A DNA stretch of 38,324 bases, taken from CADEFX01 sp050260355 (GTDB taxonomy: Bacteria > Pseudomonadota > Alphaproteobacteria > Rhizobiales > Hyphomicrobiaceae). The position numbers were made by a program, and so were the translations under genes. The notes beneath the pieces are model-generated. The model was not told the DNA's origin. It worked only from the letters and a program-made list of their open reading frames with translations, and did not search any database. Position 1 is the first letter of the stretch, and every line of letters starts with the position of its first letter. Location: contig JBLNBZ010000106.1 in the NCBI GenBank assembly GCA_050260355.1, positions 1 through 38,324 on the forward strand. Reading direction: 5' to 3'. Below, in pieces: positions 9,767 through 16,819 of this stretch.

Positions 9767-10810
9767 TCAGCGCTGCGTCGTGTGAGGCGAAACGCCCCAG
9801 GTGTCGCCGACGACGTAGCCCGCGGGCCACGGATCGTTCGGGTCCACGACGTACTGATGCAGGCCCGTGATCCAGGCTCGGCCTTTGATGGTGGTGTGCA
9901 CGGCGGGCGTTGCGCCCACCAGCGTCGTCCCAATGATGCGCCCTTCGAAGCGCGAGCCGATGATGGATTCGTGCGTGATGCCCTGGCCAATGCCGAGCAG
10001 GCCGCGGGCATGCAGCGCCGCCATGCGGGCCGATGTGCCGGTGCCGGTCGGGCTGCGGTCCGAGCGGCCGGGCGAGACGATACATGTGTTACGGCTGACG
10101 TGATCTGGTCCTGCGAACGGCCCTGCGAACTGAACGATGGACACGCCGCGGATCTCGGGATGCTCGGGGTGCACAACGTCGTGCTGGGCCCGTGCGGCCT
10201 CGCGGATCTTCTCGCCCAGCACAGCGAGGTCGCGGGCCTCGTGCGGAGCGATCTCGAAGCCGAGCGCCCTTGCGTCGGCGATGGCGAAGAACATGCCGCC
10301 GTAGGCGATGTCGATGCTGATGGTGCCGTGGCCCTCGACCTCGAGCGGCGCGGCGAGCTTGGCCGCGAACGCCGGCACATTGCCGAGGGTGACGCTGACG
10401 CACTTTCCGTTACGGCATTCGGCCACCACGTCGACCGGCCCTGCCGGCATGTCGAGCCGCAGCCTGGTCTCGGGCTCGTGCATTGGCACAATGCCGGTCT
10501 CGAGCAGCACCGTGGCGATGCACATGGTGTTGGAGCCCGACATCGGCGGGTACTCGGTCGGCTCCATGATGATGGCGCCGGCCGCGCAGTCGGGCCGCGT
10601 CGGCGGGACGATGAGATTGACGTGGCGTGCGACCGAGCCGCGCGGCTCGCAGATGAGCAGGCGGCGGATGTGATCGAAGTCGCGCTCGAAGGCCAGCTTC
10701 TTGTCGAGCATTGTTGCACCGGGCGGCGGCAGCACCCCACCCGTGATGACGTCCCCGACCTCGCCTTCCGCGTGGCAGCCCACGACCGTGATGATGCGGG
10801 AAGTCTGCAT
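9767..10810 (-). CDS. Proline racemase family enzyme (hydroxyproline dehydratase/epimerase-like) with Ser/Thr active-site pair
   Basis: The 347-residue protein belongs to the proline racemase / 4-hydroxyproline epimerase / trans-3-hydroxy-L-proline dehydratase superfamily, whose members take proton(s) from C-alpha using two opposed residues. The first site sits in PPMSGSNTMC with Ser91 at the usual Cys position. The second site sits in DRSPTGTGTSARMA with Thr255 where racemases have Cys. Family knowledge: Cys/Cys in racemases, Cys or Ser with Cys in epimerases, Cys with Thr in the dehydratases. The Thr here argues against racemisation and for a dehydratase-like or changed reaction. The rest is conserved, including GGMFFAIADA and the C-terminal GxAWITG segment. 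No other hydroxyproline catabolic gene lies next to it, only an MFS exporter downstream. ATG 10810 has a CGGAG element upstream. Confidence 0.88.
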   Translation of the reverse strand: MQTSRIITVVGCHAEGEVGDVITGGVLPPPGATMLDKKLAFERDFDHIRRLLICEPRGSVARHVNLIVPPTRPDCAAGAIIMEPTEYPPMSGSNTMCIATVLLETGIVPMHEPETRLRLDMPAGPVDVVAECRNGKCVSVTLGNVPAFAAKLAAPLEVEGHGTISIDIAYGGMFFAIADARALGFEIAPHEARDLAVLGEKIREAARAQHDVVHPEHPEIRGVSIVQFAGPFAGPDHVSRNTCIVSPGRSDRSPTGTGTSARMAALHARGLLGIGQGITHESIIGSRFEGRIIGTTLVGATPAVHTTIKGRAWITGLHQYVVDPNDPWPAGYVVGDTWGVSPHTTQR

Positions 10811-10956
10811 GCGCCGGCTCCGTGCACGAATGAGTGGCGTTGCTGCAACTTTGGGCAGTCTCGATCAAGCCTGCGACCTATAGGGGCTCGCGCGCCGGGG
10901 TTCCATCAGAATAAGCTTGACGCGTCTGGGATGATTCTTTGTGGCGGGGGAGCACG

Positions 10957-11142
10957 ATGCCACTCAGGGGTCGCAAGCTCGAAACGGAGGCCGCCGCGCG
11001 TTGGAACAAGCGCGGCGATGCCATGGAGGCGGGCACGAAGCTGATGTGCGACAAGCCCGACCCCGAGGAGTGGACCGACGAGGACCGCCGGCTTTGGCGC
11101 TATGCGCTGGCCGTGTCGCGCCGGCTGGAGAAAATCCACTAG
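10957..11142 (+). CDS. Small conserved-looking protein of unknown function (61 aa)
   Basis: I do not recognise this protein. The ATG at 10957 has a GGGGGAG ribosome binding site seven bases upstream, and codons strongly prefer G or C at the third position, as in neighbouring genes. The product starts MPLRGRKLETEAAARWNKRG and is very charged and rich in Arg, Glu, Asp and Trp, with no signal peptide or membrane segment; it is probably a small helical cytosolic protein. It lies on the plus strand opposite its neighbours, diverging from the racemase-family gene, and ends 24 bases before the purQ stop. A longer frame from 10939 lacks a ribosome binding site. Confidence 0.65.
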   Translation: MPLRGRKLETEAAARWNKRGDAMEAGTKLMCDKPDPEEWTDEDRRLWRYALAVSRRLEKIH

Positions 11143-11166
11143 CCCAGGCGAGAGCTGCAAGCTGCC

Positions 11167-11859
11167 TCAGGCAGCGACCTGCGACAGCATGCTCTCGAAC
11201 ACGCGCCGCCCATCGGTGCCGCCAAGCGCCATCTCGAACAGCCGCTCGGGATGGGGCATGAGGCCCAGGATGCGGCCCGTGGCGTCGCAGATGCCGGCGA
11301 TGTTGCGCTGGGCGCCGTTCGGATTGGACGCGGCCGTGCGCTCACCGTTCTTGTCGACGTAGCGGAAGACGACCCGGCCTTCGGCCTCGAGGCGGTCGAG
11401 CGTCGCCTCGTCGGCGAAATAGTTGCCGTCACCATGGGCGACGGGAATGCGCACGATCTCGCCGGCCCTGTACCGGTTCGTGAAGAAGGTCGAAGCGTTC
11501 TCAACCTTGAGCCAAACGTCCTTGCAGACGAACTGCAGCGAGGCGTTGCGCTGGAGAACACCCGGCAGCAGACCCGTCTCGCATAGGACCTGAAAGCCGT
11601 TGCAGATGCCGAGCACGGGCGTGCCCGATCTCGCCTTGCCGACGACATCCTTCATGATCGGTGAATGCGCAGCCATGGCGCCGCAGCGCAGATAGTCGCC
11701 GTATGAGAAGCCGCCGGGAAGCACGATCACGTCTGACGGCGGGACGCTAGCATCACCGTGCCAGACCATGTTGACAGGCTTTCCAGTCACCGCCTCGAGC
11801 GCGACCTTGACGTCGCGGTCGCAGTTGGAGCCGGGGAAGACGATGACCGAGGCTCTCAT
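11167..11859 (-). CDS. purQ: Phosphoribosylformylglycinamidine synthase, glutaminase subunit PurQ
   Basis: PurQ hydrolyses glutamine and passes ammonia to PurL for FGAM formation. The 230-residue protein is a class I glutamine amidotransferase. The nucleophile elbow is GICNGFQ with C86, and the other triad members are H203 and E205 in MPHPER. The N-terminal VIVFPGSNCDRDV and the LPGGFSYGDYLRCGA block are standard for PurQ. I use the ATG at 11859, which has AAGGA about nine bases upstream; the frame is open to 11946, but that leader would overlap purS. The purS stop lies 26 bases upstream, consistent with a purC-purS-purQ operon. Confidence 0.97.
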   Translation of the reverse strand: MRASVIVFPGSNCDRDVKVALEAVTGKPVNMVWHGDASVPPSDVIVLPGGFSYGDYLRCGAMAAHSPIMKDVVGKARSGTPVLGICNGFQVLCETGLLPGVLQRNASLQFVCKDVWLKVENASTFFTNRYRAGEIVRIPVAHGDGNYFADEATLDRLEAEGRVVFRYVDKNGERTAASNPNGAQRNIAGICDATGRILGLMPHPERLFEMALGGTDGRRVFESMLSQVAA

Positions 11860-11885
11860 GGCATTCTGTCCTTTGCCGCCGCACT

Positions 11886-12128
11886 TCAGCTCACGAGCTC
11901 GTAGGCGTAGTTCTCGATGACGGTGTTGGCGAGCAGATCCTTGCACATTCTCTCGACTGTGGCCTTGGCGGCGGCCTCATCGGACTCGGCCAGCTCCACC
12001 TCGATGTACTTGCCCTGCCTCACGTCGCCGATCCCGGCGAAGCCGAGCGAGGCAAGGGCGTTCTGGATGGCCTTGCCTTGGGGGTCGAGAACGCCGTTCT
12101 TGAGGGTGATCTTGATGCGGGCTTTCAT
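11886..12128 (-). CDS. purS: Phosphoribosylformylglycinamidine synthase subunit PurS
   Basis: PurS is the small dimeric subunit that bridges PurQ and PurL in the small-type FGAM synthase complex. The 80-residue product begins MKARIKITLKNGVLDPQGKA, contains NALASLGF and the GDVRQGKYIEVEL strand, and ends in the acidic helix TVERMCKDLLANTVIENYAYELV, all typical. The ATG at 12128 matches the standard family start; upstream in-frame sequence to 12323 is the purC 3' end in another frame. It lies 88 bases after purC and 26 bases before purQ on the same strand. Confidence 0.96.
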   Translation of the reverse strand: MKARIKITLKNGVLDPQGKAIQNALASLGFAGIGDVRQGKYIEVELAESDEAAAKATVERMCKDLLANTVIENYAYELVS

Positions 12129-12216
12129 GGGCGATGGGGGCTTGCGGTCGTAGGCTCTCGCATGATTCTCGCTGCCCGGCCAGGTGGCCGGGCGCTGAGG
12201 GAATACGCGTTTCCGC

Positions 12217-12996
12217 TCAGCTCGGCTTGGAGGAGACGAGCACGGGCCCCGTGCCTTTCGGCCGTGGGTTCTCCGTGAGCACGCCCAGACGGCGGGCGAC
12301 TTCCTGATAGGCCTCCAGCACACCGCCGAGGTCCTTGCGGAAGCGATCCTTGTCGAGCTTGTCGCCGCTCGTGATGTCCCAGAGGCGGCAGCAGTCCGGG
12401 CTGATCTCGTCGGCCAGCACGATGCGCATCTGCTCGTTCTGCTCCCACAGGCGGCCGAACTCGACCTTGAAGTCGACGAGCCTGATGCCGATGCCGAGGA
12501 ACAGGCCGACGAGGAAGTCGTTGATGCGCAGCGCCAGGCTCATCACCTCGTCGATTTCCTGCGGGTTCGCCCAGCCGAACGCGGTGATGTGCTCCTCCGA
12601 CACCATCGGGTCGTTGAGCTTGTCGTTCTTGTAATAGAACTCGATGATCGAGCGCGGCAGCTGCATGCCTTCCTCGAGGCCGAGCCGCTCGGCCAGCGAG
12701 CCTGCCGCGACGTTGCGCACCACGACCTCGAGCGGAATGATCTCGACCTCGCGGATCAGCTGCTCGCGCATGTTGAGACGGCGAATGAAATGCGTCGGCA
12801 CGCCGATGTCGCCGAGGCGCTGGAAGATGTATTCGGAGATGCGGTTGTTGAGCACACCCTTGCCATCGATAAGGGCATGCTTCTTGTTGTTGAAGGCCGT
12901 GGCATCATCCTTGAAGTGCTGAATGAGCGTGCCGGGCTCCGGACCCTCGTACAGCACCTTGGCCTTGCCCTCATAAATGCGCCGACGCCTGTTCAT
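12217..12996 (-). CDS. purC: Phosphoribosylaminoimidazole-succinocarboxamide synthase (SAICAR synthetase)
   Basis: PurC joins CAIR and aspartate with ATP to give SAICAR in de novo purine synthesis. The 259-residue protein starts MNRRRRIYEGKAKVLYEG; the IYEGKAK strand contacts ATP. The signatures IPLEVVVRNVAAGS and LVDFKVEFGR are both present, as is ADEISPDCCRLWD, the second PurC signature. A GAAGGAA ribosome binding site lies directly upstream of ATG 12996, which rules against the longer frame that opens at 13194. purS and purQ follow on the same strand, and the DUF1476 gene diverges upstream across a 357-base gap. Confidence 0.97.
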   Translation of the reverse strand: MNRRRRIYEGKAKVLYEGPEPGTLIQHFKDDATAFNNKKHALIDGKGVLNNRISEYIFQRLGDIGVPTHFIRRLNMREQLIREVEIIPLEVVVRNVAAGSLAERLGLEEGMQLPRSIIEFYYKNDKLNDPMVSEEHITAFGWANPQEIDEVMSLALRINDFLVGLFLGIGIRLVDFKVEFGRLWEQNEQMRIVLADEISPDCCRLWDITSGDKLDKDRFRKDLGGVLEAYQEVARRLGVLTENPRPKGTGPVLVSSKPS

Positions 12997-13165
12997 TTCC
13001 TTCTTTCCTCGTCGCGAGAGGTGCGAGTGATGAGCTGCGAGTGCAGTCGCGAAAGGTACTGAAAGTGCTTTCGCGCTGGCGAGCCGGCCGCTGGAACTGC
13101 TGCATGCGGCAACCAGCCGATGGCGTGGCTGCGGAAGGCTCGAGAATTCCCCGTGTTCGAGGCGG

Positions 13166-13194
13166 ACAGTAGCCGAAGCGGCGCCGGGAAACAA
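13166..13194 (-). promoter_or_regulatory. Candidate promoter for purCSQ
   Basis: On the minus strand, TTGTTT (13194-13189) is followed after 17 bases by TACTGT (13171-13166). Each hexamer matches consensus at only three positions, so this is tentative. It would give a leader of about 165 bases before purC. Confidence 0.3.
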
Positions 13195-13241
13195 TCTTAA
13201 CGCCGGACGCGTGGCAACACGGTCAACAGCCGCACCGCCGG

Positions 13242-13270
13242 TTGATTCAGCGGCCCCGCCGGGCTATGCC
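13242..13270 (+). promoter_or_regulatory. Candidate promoter for the ATPase inhibitor zeta gene
   Basis: TTGATT (13242-13247) is followed after 17 bases by TATGCC (13265-13270), about 84 bases before the ATG at 13354. Spacing is ideal and the hexamers are moderately conserved. Confidence 0.4.
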
Positions 13271-13353
13271 TTAACCACATGGCGGCGGACGCCGCGGGCC
13301 CCGAAAGGCCTGAAACTGGGCGTTTGAACGTCGATCAATTTGGAGTGGACAAA

Positions 13354-13683
13354 ATGACCACCTTTGACGAGCGGGAAAGGGCCTTCGAGAAGAAATTCGC
13401 GCTCGATCAAGACTTTAAGTTCCGCGCCGAAGCGCGCCGGAACAAGCTGCTGGCGGAATGGGCCGGAGCCAAGCTCGGCATCACCGGCCCAGCCCTCGAG
13501 GACTACCTCAAAGCCGTGCGCAAGGCCGACCTGGCGCAGAAAGGGGACGACGACGTCTTCCAGAAGGTGCGGAAGGATTTCGCCGACAAGGGCCTTTCGG
13601 TACCGGACAGCGAGATCCGCAAGGCCATGCATGACTTTCTGACCCAGGCGGTGGCCCAGATCGAGGGCGAAAAGAAGGCATAG
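13354..13683 (+). CDS. F1-ATPase inhibitor zeta subunit (DUF1476)
   Basis: The 109-residue protein belongs to the alphaproteobacterial zeta/DUF1476 family. Its founding member in Paracoccus denitrificans inserts an N-terminal inhibitory helix into the F1 sector and blocks ATP hydrolysis when the membrane potential falls. The N-terminal inhibitory region MTTFDERERAFEKKFALDQD is clear and is followed by the helical core FRAEARRNKLLAEWAGAKLG and the DDVFQKVRKDFADKG block. A GGAG element precedes ATG 13354; an upstream in-frame start at 13279 would add 25 non-conserved residues. The gene diverges from purC, a neighbourhood seen in other alphaproteobacteria. The assignment is firm; the strength of inhibition in this organism is unknown. 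Confidence 0.93.
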   Translation: MTTFDERERAFEKKFALDQDFKFRAEARRNKLLAEWAGAKLGITGPALEDYLKAVRKADLAQKGDDDVFQKVRKDFADKGLSVPDSEIRKAMHDFLTQAVAQIEGEKKA

Positions 13684-13718
13684 GCAACTCTTGATGGCCC
13701 GCCGGACGGCCGCGGCGG

Positions 13719-13943
13719 CTAGGGAGCGTCTTTGCTGCGCTGCAAAATGTCGACCAGCAAGGCAGCGCCGAAGCCCAAGGCCAGGAGGAGCGTCGGGCCG
13801 CCGAAGGCGAGGCCGAACAGCCATTGCGGAGAGATCGTGATGGCCGGCACGGCGGCGACCGCCGGGGTGGAGGCGGCCGCAACGTAAAGAGCCGCAGAGG
13901 ACGCGGCGATGGCACCAGCGCTGGCTTGCGAGTCGCGTCTCAT
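13719..13943 (-). CDS. Small putative membrane protein of unknown function (74 aa)
   Basis: I do not recognise the family. The ATG at 13943 has a GGAGGA ribosome binding site six bases upstream, and this decides the start over the longer frame from 14042. The product has an Ala-rich hydrophobic stretch (about residues 10-32, possibly a signal or anchor with an AVAA site) and a second segment around residues 42-64 (WLFGLAFGGPTLLLALGFGA and onward), ending in the short polar tail QRSKDAP. A two-helix inner-membrane protein, or a secreted one with a single anchor, would fit. It converges with the zeta-subunit gene, 35 bases away, and has a striking inverted repeat in its upstream region. Confidence 0.55.
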   Translation of the reverse strand: MRRDSQASAGAIAASSAALYVAAASTPAVAAVPAITISPQWLFGLAFGGPTLLLALGFGAALLVDILQRSKDAP

Positions 13944-13983
13944 CGCGGTCCTCCAGCAGTCCAAGGAACGCGCTACGCCACCA

Positions 13984-14012
13984 GAATCACTGTGTGAGCA
14001 TGATAGTGATTC
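13984..14012. promoter_or_regulatory. Inverted repeat GAATCACT-N13-AGTGATTC, candidate operator with two GANTC sites
   Basis: A perfect 8-bp inverted repeat with a 13-base spacer lies 41-69 bases upstream of the small membrane protein gene. It overlaps a -10-like TATCAT (minus strand, 14005-14000). Both arms contain GANTC (GAATC at 13984-13988, GATTC at 14008-14012), the recognition site of the alphaproteobacterial cell-cycle methylase CcrM. Operator function is inferred from symmetry and position only. Confidence 0.5.
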
Positions 14013-14185
14013 GCCGCCGGCTGCGCATCGGTCCCGGCGCATGCGCGAAAGTAAGGTGTGGCGCCGGCGAGCGGCGCGTCAACGCTGAGCCCGCCGAGCC
14101 GTTGAAGTCTCGGCGCTAGCCTCCGCCGGCCTGCTCGAGCTTTGCGATGTCCTGGGTGAAACGGCAGCGGGAAATGGCTTCGGCG

Positions 14186-14761
14186 TCAGTGGGTGGCGGG
14201 GGACGCGGGGCCGAGGCTCTTCAAGAAGAGGCCGAAGGTCAGCAGCCCCTCGGGCCAGGGACCGTGGCCAGACGCGGTGTTGATGTGGCCGGCGTTGGCG
14301 ATGATCGACAGATCCGAGCCCCACGCCTCGGCAAACGCCTGCGCGCGGGCAATCGAGCAGTGCGGGTCATTCGAGCTGGCGATGAGACGCGAGGGAAACG
14401 GCAGCCGCTGCATCGGCACCGGCGAGAAGCCGCCGTGCGCCGCGGGCCAGCTATCGGTGCCGTCGAGGTCGGCCGGGGCCACGAGAAAGGCACCCGCAAC
14501 GCGCTGCAACGAGAGTGATGGTGCGGCATGCACGACGGCGGTCACGCCGCAGCTGTGGGCGACGAGCACGGCGGGGCGCGTTGCCGATTCCGTGGCGGCG
14601 ATGATGTTAGCCACCCAGTCGGCACGCTGCGGCCGATCCCATTCGGCCTGCTCGACGCGGCGTGCAGTGCGCAGATGGCGCTGCCAGCGCGATTGCCAAT
14701 GGTCCGGCCCGGAGTTGGTCCAGCCCGGGACAATCAGGATGTCGATTTCTGACGTGCGCAT
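14186..14761 (-). CDS. RBBP9/YdeN family serine hydrolase
   Basis: The 191-residue protein is a small alpha/beta hydrolase of the RBBP9/YdeN type, a family of serine esterase-like enzymes with poorly known natural substrates. The N-terminal VPGWTNSGPDHWQSRW block is the family hallmark. The predicted triad is S70 in AHSCGV, D132 in SSNDPH and H159 in NAGHIN. No signal peptide is present, so it acts in the cytosol. ATG 14761 is the first codon of the conserved N-terminus. It diverges from the GST gene across about 70 bases. The family call is strong; the reaction is not predictable. Confidence 0.92.
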   Translation of the reverse strand: MRTSEIDILIVPGWTNSGPDHWQSRWQRHLRTARRVEQAEWDRPQRADWVANIIAATESATRPAVLVAHSCGVTAVVHAAPSLSLQRVAGAFLVAPADLDGTDSWPAAHGGFSPVPMQRLPFPSRLIASSNDPHCSIARAQAFAEAWGSDLSIIANAGHINTASGHGPWPEGLLTFGLFLKSLGPASPATH

Positions 14762-14831
14762 GGGCTATTGATAGCTCCGGCGGCCGAGCTTGCAAACGCG
14801 GCGTGCCGAACGCCACAGAGGGGATGGGGTT

Positions 14832-15440
14832 GTGAAGCTTTATGTCACCAGGACATCGCCTTATGCGCGGCTGGCGCGGATCGTCGTCCTCGAGAAGGGG
14901 CTGGAGGGGCGCGTCGAGCTGATCGAGGCGAAGCTGCGGACGCCCGAGAGTCCCTACTACCGCATCAACCCGTCGGGCCGCGTGCCCTATCTCGTCCGCG
15001 ACGACGGTGTCGGCATGGAGGACAGCCAGCTCATCTGCGCCTGGCTGGACAACCTCGACGGCAGGCCCAGGCTGACGTTTGCGCCCAAGCACCGCGACTG
15101 GGACTACGGCAGGCTCGAAAGCACGGCGCGGAGCACGCTGGATGGCGTGGCGGTGTGGTGGCGCGAGGCCCGACGGCCCGAGCACGAGCGGTCGCCGGCC
15201 ATCCTGCAGCACGAGCGGGATCGCTGCTTGCGGATGCTCGACTTCTGGGAGCGGGAGATTGGCCATCCCCTGCTGCAGGGGCCGCTGAATCTGGCACAGC
15301 TCCTTCTGTTCATCGCGCTCGATTTCGCCGAGTTCCGCAATGTGACGAATGTGCTGCTCGATCGGGCCAAGCTCGTGGTCTGGGTCAGGCGCATGCGACA
15401 GATCCCCTCGGTGCAGGCGACTGCCCCCGATCCGTCATGA
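14832..15440 (+). CDS. Glutathione S-transferase family protein
   Basis: The 202-residue protein has the two-domain GST layout. The N-terminal thioredoxin-like domain begins KLYVTRTSPYARLARIV, with SPYAR at the usual catalytic position. It continues with NPSGRVPYLV, where the cis-proline VP and the NPxGxVP loop bind glutathione, and then MEDSQLICAWLD with the ED-S glutathione contact. The C-terminal part (from about residue 85) is helical. I choose GTG 14832, preceded by a G-rich ribosome binding site, since it places the conserved KLY strand right at the N-terminus; an upstream TTG at 14790 would add 14 unlike residues. Substrate class is unknown; stress detoxification or dehalogenase-like roles are both possible. 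It is followed after 83 bases by the methyltransferase fusion. Confidence 0.9.
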   Translation: MKLYVTRTSPYARLARIVVLEKGLEGRVELIEAKLRTPESPYYRINPSGRVPYLVRDDGVGMEDSQLICAWLDNLDGRPRLTFAPKHRDWDYGRLESTARSTLDGVAVWWREARRPEHERSPAILQHERDRCLRMLDFWEREIGHPLLQGPLNLAQLLLFIALDFAEFRNVTNVLLDRAKLVVWVRRMRQIPSVQATAPDPS

Positions 15441-15523
15441 GCCCGCGCTACGCCCGTTGCTCGCATGACCCGGCTCGGCGCCCAGTCCGCGCATATCCCC
15501 CGTGAGCGGCGTTGCATCCTGAT

Positions 15524-16819
15524 ATGAGCAGCATCGACACCTTCTTCCTGCCCGACGGCTATAAGAGCCGCGCCAGCCCCAAGTATTTCGATGACGCGCC
15601 CAACCTCGCCGGCAAGGTGGTGCATCAGCAGGATGTTTATGCCTTCGCCGATTACCTGCTGCGGGTGTCGGGGCGGAATACGGTGGTCGACGTCGGCTGC
15701 GGCAGCGGCCGCAAGCTGCTCGCGGTCGGCGCTGCGCACAGGATCGGGCTCGATTATTTGTCCAACATCGAGACGTGCCGGACTCGGTTCCCGCAGGAGA
15801 CCTGGATCGAGGTCGATCTGGAGCGAGGGGAGCTGCCGGCCATGCCCGACGTGGTGCCGGCGGATGCCGTTGTGATCTGCTCGGACGTGATCGAGCATCT
15901 GGTGGACCCGAGGAAGCTGCTCGATCTGCTGGCCTCGCTCTATGAGCAGAAGGCCATTGTGCTCATCTCGACGCCGTCGCGGACGCGGGCGCGCGGGGCC
16001 GATCACATGGGTCCGCCTGGCAACCCGGCGCACGTGCGCGAATGGGCGCTTTCCGAGCTCGAGCTTCTTCTCGACGCCAGCGGCTTGCGCGTCACGTTCG
16101 GGGGCTACACCTACAACAACACGCGCAGGTGGAAGAAGAACACGATCCTGACCGTGCACGACCTCGCCATGAACGAGGCTCTGCGATCACCGGGGAAGAT
16201 CCGCCCGCCGCTGGCGCTGATCGGCGGCGAGAGCCATGGGCCGGCAACCGTGGTGCAAATCGCGGCCCTGGAGCGGGAAGGCGTGGAGGTGCGCATCGTT
16301 GCGCCCGAGGAGATGCTGACGTCGGGGCCGATCGCGCAGGAGAACGAGGGACGCTGGATCATCGCGCTGGATCCGGGAGAGATCCCCGGCTCGCCATGGG
16401 AGGACATGAACCTGCGTTCCGCATTCGCGGCCATCGAGGCGACGGGTGCCCAGGCTGTGGCCTTCTCGATGCTCGAGATGGCCAGCGCGCGAGCCTCGAG
16501 CCGGCCGACAGCAACGTCGGAGCCCTTCGTTTTCGCCTCGTCGCCCGAGACGTACTCGCGCATCCGTGCATGGCGGCAAGGCAAGGAAACCGGCAGCTTC
16601 ATCGCAGGGCTCAAGCGGTTGCCCTACTCGCTGCCTTGCCGCAGCTATGAAGGCGCGGGAAAGGTGCGTGCGCTGCGCCAGCAGGTGGGAGCCTGGTTGA
16701 CGTGGTCGGAGACGCCGCTCTACGGGGCGGGCTTTCACGCTGACTATCTGGTGGAGCGATTGTCCGATGTTGCCGCGACGCGGGACCAGTTCCTGGCGCG
16801 GCTGCAGGAGATCAGGTGA
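15524..16819 (+). CDS. SAM-dependent methyltransferase fused to a degenerate glycosyltransferase-like domain
   Basis: The first half (about residues 30-205) is a class I methyltransferase: motif I VVDVGCGSGRKL (54-65), a GLDYLSN segment for the second SAM contact, and VVICSDVIEHLVDP (117-129) as motif IV. The second half (about 228-431) is not a methyltransferase. Its WIIALDPGEIPGSPW followed by LRSAFAAIEATGAQAVAF (278-314) resembles the acidic-motif region of GT-A type glycosyltransferases that read WIIxxDxDEI..SPW..LREA. The DxD-type acidic motif is altered to DPGE and the preceding nucleotide-sugar domain seems shortened. The whole could modify a surface glycan or glycolipid, an inference from domain types only. 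The start is ATG 15524 (MSSIDTFFLPDG). It overlaps the convergent phosphoesterase gene by eight bases at its 3' end. Confidence 0.8.
   Translation: MSSIDTFFLPDGYKSRASPKYFDDAPNLAGKVVHQQDVYAFADYLLRVSGRNTVVDVGCGSGRKLLAVGAAHRIGLDYLSNIETCRTRFPQETWIEVDLERGELPAMPDVVPADAVVICSDVIEHLVDPRKLLDLLASLYEQKAIVLISTPSRTRARGADHMGPPGNPAHVREWALSELELLLDASGLRVTFGGYTYNNTRRWKKNTILTVHDLAMNEALRSPGKIRPPLALIGGESHGPATVVQIAALEREGVEVRIVAPEEMLTSGPIAQENEGRWIIALDPGEIPGSPWEDMNLRSAFAAIEATGAQAVAFSMLEMASARASSRPTATSEPFVFASSPETYSRIRAWRQGKETGSFIAGLKRLPYSLPCRSYEGAGKVRALRQQVGAWLTWSETPLYGAGFHADYLVERLSDVAATRDQFLARLQEIR

Larger units (their letters stand above)
12997..13353. other. Divergent promoter region between purC and the zeta-subunit gene
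   Basis: This 357-base gap holds no convincing gene. It contains promoter-like pairs facing both ways (13166-13194 minus, 13242-13270 plus) and the ribosome binding sites of both genes. I saw no PurR-type palindrome or riboswitch-like structure by eye. Confidence 0.6.

Noticed and set aside
14013..14185. Short tail-like frame (DAEAISRCRFTQDIAKLEQAG) downstream of the RBBP9-type gene
   Set aside because: It has no start codon of its own and only about 33 codons before a stop; it may be a gene remnant, but nothing in sequence proves it.
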